8,841 nt of DNA from UBA2040 sp002332715 (GTDB lineage: Bacteria; Bacteroidota; Bacteroidia; Flavobacteriales_D; Crocinitomicaceae): contig JAQWUF010000012.1 of assembly GCA_029242295.1 (NCBI GenBank), forward strand, positions 1 through 8,841, given 5' to 3'. Below, one piece after another: positions 5,438-8,841 of this stretch. The notes beneath the pieces are model-generated. The model did not search any database and was not told the origin of the DNA. It was given only the letters and a program-made list of their open reading frames with translations. How positions within the stretch are numbered: position 1 is the stretch's first letter; the number at the start of each line of letters is the position of its first letter. Made by a program: the position numbers and the translations under genes.

Positions 5438-6247
5438 ATGAAATTAAAAAATATGCACAAATCACTTTTTGCCGTTCTACTTTTTAGTTCGAGTATCTCT
5501 ATAAGTCAAACCACAGTTTTATTTGAAGATTTTCAATCGGAAATTCCTATAACATGGGAGATTCGAGATATAGATGGACAAACACCTGATGCCTCTGTGT
5601 CAGAATATACAGCAGGTTATATTTCTAAAATAGACCCAGATGATACGACAAACTTAACTGCGAGTTCAACCTCTTATTTTTCTCCCGTTGGAACCGCAAA
5701 TCGCTGGTTGATCACCCCTCCTATTGTCTTGGGCGCATATGGAAATGCTTTTGAGTGGAGAGCGAAATCGCATGACGCATCGTATCCAGAGACCTATTTA
5801 GTTTTAGTTTCCACAACAGACAATTTAGAAGCAAGTTTTACAGATACCCTTGGTTATGTCATTCAAGAAGATGCTGACTGGATTGCGCGTTCCGTGAATC
5901 TTTCTGCAAATGGATACGACAATGCAACAATTTATGTAGCGTTCATCCTACAAACCGATGATGGGTTTAAATTCTATTTGGATGATGTAAAAGCATCTAA
6001 AGAAGATCCAGTTGGTTTAACAGAGAACTTGATTGTCGAATTATCAATGAAGACTATTGAAAGCGGTTTGTATGAAATCAATTCTGCTAACAATTTTGAA
6101 AATGTGCTTGTTTATAATGAAATGGGTATGGTTATCAGTGATTCCAAATCAAAAACAATCGATATCCGTAAAGAAAAATCAGGTTTGTATTTTGTGCGAG
6201 CTTTGGACGGAACACAGCTGTTTGTAAGTAAATTAATTAAGAATTAA
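5438..6247 (+). CDS. T9SS-exported choice-of-anchor J (cleaved-adhesin type) protein
   Basis: The product has 269 residues from the ATG at 5438. Residues 1-24 are a signal peptide (MHKSLFAVLLFSSSISIS core, cut near SQ-TT). Residues about 27-187 form one choice-of-anchor J / cleaved-adhesin beta-jelly-roll domain (as in PF07675): LFEDFQSEIPITWEIRDIDG near its start, NRWLITPPIVLG (88-99), AFEWRAKSHD, YLVLVSTTD, and the closing FKFYLDDVKAS (177-187), where the domain typically ends with a D-D-hydrophobic turn. Residues about 192-269 are a T9SS type A sorting domain, with LYEINSANNFENVLVYNEMG, the IDIRKEKSGLYFVRAL strand and a basic end FVSKLIKN. It has no protease domain, unlike gingipains that carry the same adhesin module. 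It is probably a surface-binding or matrix protein (inference). It is convergent with the lipoprotein gene at 6280-6708. Confidence 0.9.
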   Translation: MKLKNMHKSLFAVLLFSSSISISQTTVLFEDFQSEIPITWEIRDIDGQTPDASVSEYTAGYISKIDPDDTTNLTASSTSYFSPVGTANRWLITPPIVLGAYGNAFEWRAKSHDASYPETYLVLVSTTDNLEASFTDTLGYVIQEDADWIARSVNLSANGYDNATIYVAFILQTDDGFKFYLDDVKASKEDPVGLTENLIVELSMKTIESGLYEINSANNFENVLVYNEMGMVISDSKSKTIDIRKEKSGLYFVRALDGTQLFVSKLIKN

Positions 6248-6283
6248 TTCACCCAATTCGTAATTCAATAATTCGTAGTTCAT
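6241..6283. repeat. Micro-repeat tract built on AATTCGTA
   Basis: Near-copies aattcgta, attcaat, aattcgta and gttc follow the 10-bp palindrome gaattaattc at 6241-6250. The tract occupies the whole 32-bp convergent gap and reaches into the end of the adhesin-like gene and the stop region of the lipoprotein gene. No clear stem-loop with a U-tract is visible, so how the two convergent transcripts end is unclear. Confidence 0.42.
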
Positions 6284-6708
6284 CTTCCTTCTGGATAAGC
6301 GATCAACTCCAAATCATATTTGAAGTCACTGTTTTTCTTCCACTTCAGCACTATTTTCTGTTCTGAAATGGATACAATTTCGAAATACCATTTTTCGTCT
6401 TTGAAATCGATGAACAATTCTTTGCTGTCCTGTGAAACGATGGCTACACCAAATTTTTCTGGGTAGTTTCCTAAAGTAGCGATAGGTTGAATATTTACCT
6501 TTCCGCTCTCGAAAATCACCATCACGTCTTTTTGAGTCAACTTATTATTTGTGTGAACTATACCTTTTTTGGTTACAGTATTTATTATCCAAATTCGACT
6601 ACTGTTGTTGTGTAGAATATGTTCCTTGTTGACTTGCAACAAATCACTTACGTCAGTGTTCTCACATGAAAACAAAGCAAATGATAAGAACAACCAACGC
6701 CAATTCAT
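6280..6708 (-). CDS. Lipoprotein of unknown function, second of a pair
   Basis: The 142-residue product starts with a very short lipoprotein signal, MNWRWLFLSFALFSC, with lipobox LFSC and Cys15. ENTDVSD follows, moderately acidic, so surface exposure is possible. The mature part is rich in beta strands: SSRIWIINTVTKKGI (36-50), KDVMVIFESGKVNIQPI (60-76), KFGVAIVSQ (85-93), KELFIDFKDEKWYFEIVSI (96-114), KIVLKW (118-123) and DFKYDLELI (128-136). This alternation is compatible with a small lipocalin-like barrel (inference). I recognise no named family. Its ATG shares one base with the stop of the preceding gene (TAATG at 6710-6706), so translation is probably coupled. It is the last gene of the operon that includes pyrD and the HMG-CoA lyase. 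Confidence 0.85.
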   Translation of the reverse strand: MNWRWLFLSFALFSCENTDVSDLLQVNKEHILHNNSSRIWIINTVTKKGIVHTNNKLTQKDVMVIFESGKVNIQPIATLGNYPEKFGVAIVSQDSKELFIDFKDEKWYFEIVSISEQKIVLKWKKNSDFKYDLELIAYPEGR

Positions 6709-7373
6709 TAGAATAACATTTTCTTGGCTACTATCGTTTTATAAACGCTTTTTGAATAGTTCTCGCGATCGGCCAATTGTACTTTTCCGCCCCAATTTGG
6801 ACCTTCGATTGTTTCTACGTATTTGAATTCGTATTTTCCTTCTTTCCAACCGAACAAGCAATTGTACCAAATTTTAAAGCCGGCCTCGTCTTTATCCCAA
6901 AACCGAAGCACGAGGTCATCGAAACCTGATTCTGCTGGCACTCTTCCAATCAAATTGGCTACAAATCCGTTTGCCTTCACCAATTCGCCTCTTTCTCTTT
7001 GAAATACAAGTAAACGACGCAAAGGAAATCCAGCAGTTTCGGCTTTGATCAGGACCATAAAACCGTTTTTGATGGACATATCTTTGTGTAAGGACATTAC
7101 TTTGAAATTTTCTGGCGAACAAGGTGGAACTTCACTCGTATTCTTGATTTCACTATCCTCGGAACAAATTTTCAATTCTTCAAGCAAAGCTTTTTCGTCT
7201 TCACTTCCGAATTTACTACCTTGAAATACAACTTCAATATTTTGAAAACCAGTCGCATCATCAATTTTCTCTACTTTGTCGTTTTCATTTACTAAGCCCT
7301 CATCATCAGTACATGCGCTGAATACAAACAAACTAAACAAACCAATGGAAGCAAAAAAGATACTTTTTTTCAT
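6708..7373 (-). CDS. Lipoprotein of unknown function with acidic export signal
   Basis: The 221-residue product has signal MKKSIFFASIGLFSLFVFSA, lipobox FSAC and lipid-bearing Cys21. Cys21 is followed by TDDEG, an acidic run resembling the lipoprotein export signal that sends Bacteroidota lipoproteins to the cell surface (inference). The mature part has three more Cys residues (70, 85, 172); 70 and 85 could form a disulfide across a charged loop. Visible strands and helices include FQNIEVVFQGS (43-53), NGFMVLIKAE (103-112), RRLLVFQRERGELVKANGFV (119-138), DDLVLRFWDKDEAGFKIWYN (152-171) and KYEFKYVETIEGP (180-192). I recognise no family. It starts 1 nt after the HMG-CoA lyase stop, and its own stop overlaps the next lipoprotein's ATG, so the four genes almost certainly share one transcript. 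Confidence 0.87.
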   Translation of the reverse strand: MKKSIFFASIGLFSLFVFSACTDDEGLVNENDKVEKIDDATGFQNIEVVFQGSKFGSEDEKALLEELKICSEDSEIKNTSEVPPCSPENFKVMSLHKDMSIKNGFMVLIKAETAGFPLRRLLVFQRERGELVKANGFVANLIGRVPAESGFDDLVLRFWDKDEAGFKIWYNCLFGWKEGKYEFKYVETIEGPNWGGKVQLADRENYSKSVYKTIVAKKMLF

Positions 7374-7374
7374 A

Positions 7375-8232
7375 TTAAATAAAAATTGATGAAGACATAT
7401 TAAACGCCTCTTGAAAACGGTTTTTGTCGATTTGGTTACGAATTGAATTTTTATCCAAAAATTTCAATAATTTCTCTGTTGGCATATTTCCCGTAAGATC
7501 GTCAGCTGCCATTGGACAACCGCCGAATCCTTTGATAGCTCCGTCAAATCTGCGACAATTACCCTTGTAAGCCGCTTCAATCAACTTGGTTGCATTTTCT
7601 GGAACAGTGTGCAAATGAGCACCAAATTCAACATTAGGTAAAGCAGGAATGATCTGTTTAAAAACATCTTCGACGATTTCAGGTGTTGCGCTGCCAATTG
7701 TATCTGACAAGGCCAAAATGTCTATTTGAAACTCTTTATACAAGCGCTCCGACCACATGTTCACTAAATCGGAGTGCCAATGTTCACCATACGGATTCCC
7801 GAATCCCATAGAAAGGTACACCACCATTCGCTTATTGGCTTTCACTGTAATATTCTGAACGGCCTCTACCCTTCCCAATGATTCTTCAATCGTAGCGTTG
7901 GTGTTGCGTTTTTGAAATTCTTCTGAAATTGAAAAAGGATAACCCAAAAAATCAATTTCTTCAAACTCACAAGCGTCATTTGCTCCACGTTCATTAGCAA
8001 TAATCGTGAGCATTTTCGTTTTATCGTTGAGTTTTAAGTTTTTTAGTACTTCCGCAGTATCCTTCATTTGGGGAATGGCTTTGGGTGAAACAAAAGACCC
8101 AAAATCAAGAACGTCAAATCCACACTCCAATAAAACATTGAGGTAGTCAATTTTTTTCTCCGTCGATATGAAATCATGCCAACCTTGCATGGCATCCCTT
8201 GGACATTCCGCTATTATTACTTCGTCTTTCAT
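7375..8232 (-). CDS. Hydroxymethylglutaryl-CoA lyase
   Basis: The 285-residue TIM-barrel enzyme cleaves HMG-CoA to acetyl-CoA and acetoacetate, the last step of leucine breakdown, in the cytoplasm. Key residues in the order expected for the family are: AECPRDAMQG at 8-17, with catalytic Arg12 and metal ligand Asp13; SFVSPKAIPQM at 46-56; DTIGSATP at 177-184; HLHT at 206-209, with metal-binding His206 and His208; and GAIKGFGGCPMA at 231-242, with the catalytic Cys239 of the HMG-CoA lyase signature. TGN at 247-249 supplies the metal-ligand Asn. Length is near the usual 290-320. The ATG at 8232 lies 1 nt after the pyrD stop, with AAAGGA just upstream inside pyrD. A related carboxylate-condensing or citramalate-type lyase is less likely given the GGCP signature. 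No other leucine-pathway gene is visible in this window. Confidence 0.93.
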   Translation of the reverse strand: MKDEVIIAECPRDAMQGWHDFISTEKKIDYLNVLLECGFDVLDFGSFVSPKAIPQMKDTAEVLKNLKLNDKTKMLTIIANERGANDACEFEEIDFLGYPFSISEEFQKRNTNATIEESLGRVEAVQNITVKANKRMVVYLSMGFGNPYGEHWHSDLVNMWSERLYKEFQIDILALSDTIGSATPEIVEDVFKQIIPALPNVEFGAHLHTVPENATKLIEAAYKGNCRRFDGAIKGFGGCPMAADDLTGNMPTEKLLKFLDKNSIRNQIDKNRFQEAFNMSSSIFI

Positions 8233-8233
8233 T

Positions 8234-8841
8234 TTATCCTTTCGCTAAAATAGCCTTATTGATTCGTTTTACCAATCCAGGACCTTCATAGATGAAGCCT
8301 GTATAAATCTGCACCAAATCTGCACCTGCATCTAGTTTGTCGAGGGCATCTTGTTCGGAGTGAATACCTCCTACTCCAATGATATTGAATGACTTCTCCG
8401 ATTTATCTGCCAAGTAGCGAACAACTTCAGTCGAACGTTTGCTCAGTGGTTTACCGGATAATCCGCCATCACCAATATGTTCCAATTCATTTGTACTTGT
8501 CTGTAAATGATCGCGTTGAATAGTTGTGTTGGTCGCAATTACACCTTGAATTCTCGTTTCTTGAACGATTTCGATGATTTCATCCAATTGGGTGTCCGTC
8601 AAGTCTGGAGCTATTTTCAAGAAAATGGGTTTTGACTTTTCTTGCTCTTTGTTCTTCGTCATTAAAAGCGAAAGCAATTTCTTCAAAGGTTCTTTTTCTT
8701 GCAGGTCGCGGAGGTTGGGCGTATTGGGCGAAGAAACATTCACCACAAAGTACTCAACATAATCGAAAAGTTTCTCAAAAGACTTCACATAATCGCTTGT
8801 TGCCTCTTCGTTTGGTGTCACCTTGTTCTTTCCGATGTTAC
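8234..8841 (-). CDS. pyrD: Dihydroorotate dehydrogenase (quinone, class 2), 5' part outside window
   Basis: The C-terminal 201 residues are visible. The frame runs through the right edge (NIGKNKVTPNEEA at its start), so a GTG at 8821 is internal, not a start. The full enzyme is about 340-350 residues. It oxidises dihydroorotate to orotate with FMN and passes electrons to quinone at the cytoplasmic membrane, step four of UMP synthesis. Class 2 marks seen are NIGKNK, VNVSSPNTPNLRDLQ (with the SSPNTP serine that serves as catalytic base in this class), FLKIAPDLTD with the FMN-binding Lys, GVIATNTTIQR, GGLSGKPLSKRS, IIGVGGI and the FMN phosphate-site end DLVQIYTGFIYEGPGLV. It leads the visible part of the operon; its promoter is outside the window. 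Its last codons contain the putative ribosome site of the HMG-CoA lyase. Confidence 0.95.
   Translation of the reverse strand, partial: NIGKNKVTPNEEATSDYVKSFEKLFDYVEYFVVNVSSPNTPNLRDLQEKEPLKKLLSLLMTKNKEQEKSKPIFLKIAPDLTDTQLDEIIEIVQETRIQGVIATNTTIQRDHLQTSTNELEHIGDGGLSGKPLSKRSTEVVRYLADKSEKSFNIIGVGGIHSEQDALDKLDAGADLVQIYTGFIYEGPGLVKRINKAILAKG
8237..8242 (-). promoter_or_regulatory. Shine-Dalgarno-like AAAGGA inside the end of pyrD
   Basis: The minus strand reads AAAGGA, then the pyrD stop TAA, then A, then the ATG of the HMG-CoA lyase at 8232. Spacing is 4 nt, close to the start. This supports the ATG choice and suggests coupled translation, although such sites matter less in Bacteroidota. Confidence 0.4.

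Noticed and set aside
6569..7122. Plus-strand ORF 6569-6826 and minus-strand ORF 6916-7122
   Set aside because: Shadows of the two lipoprotein genes in other frames, with no features of their own.
8574..8762. Plus-strand ORF of 62 codons
   Set aside because: Antisense to pyrD.

Overview
The window looks like chromosomal DNA of a Bacteroidota member, most likely Flavobacteriales (a Crocinitomicaceae/Fluviicola-like genome would fit, but this is inference). Reasons: low G+C; secreted proteins with type IX secretion (T9SS) C-terminal sorting domains; lipoproteins with acidic residues just after the lipid-bearing Cys; several TAnnTTTG-type (-7) promoter elements; little use of Shine-Dalgarno sites; and a pyrD / HMG-CoA-lyase gene pair.

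Layout. (1) 1-1310, minus strand: most of a large secreted glycine-rich protein, open to the left window edge. It is easily missed because its stop lies outside the window. (2) 1311-1717: divergent intergenic region with weak promoter candidates and one doubtful 50-codon ORF. (3) 1718-3277, plus: T9SS-exported protein with tandem Ig/PKD-like modules. (4) 3278-3817: 540 bp without a convincing gene, holding a probable terminator, a short palindrome, micro-repeat tracts and a 38-codon remnant-like reading frame. (5) 3818-4201, minus: rhodanese-like lipoprotein. (6) 4339-4836, minus: minimal MscS-type channel. (7) 4946-5410, plus, divergent from the channel: DUF4268 protein. (8) 5438-6247, plus: secreted adhesin-like (choice-of-anchor J) protein with a T9SS tail. 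(9) 6280-8841, minus: a tightly packed operon read right to left, pyrD (cut by the window edge), HMG-CoA lyase, then two unrecognised lipoproteins, with junctions of 1 nt spacing or 1 nt overlap.

Functionally the window mixes cell-surface and secreted proteins (two with visible T9SS tails, one probable), envelope lipoproteins, a mechanosensitive channel, and housekeeping metabolism (pyrimidine synthesis, leucine/HMG-CoA breakdown). I see no tRNA, rRNA, CRISPR array, transposase, integrase or phage gene. I found no convincing previously undescribed system. The least-explained items are the two lipoproteins translationally linked to pyrD and HMG-CoA lyase, the word-shuffled micro-repeat tracts that recur in the intergenic gaps with different words in each, and the remnant-like frame near 3.7 kb.
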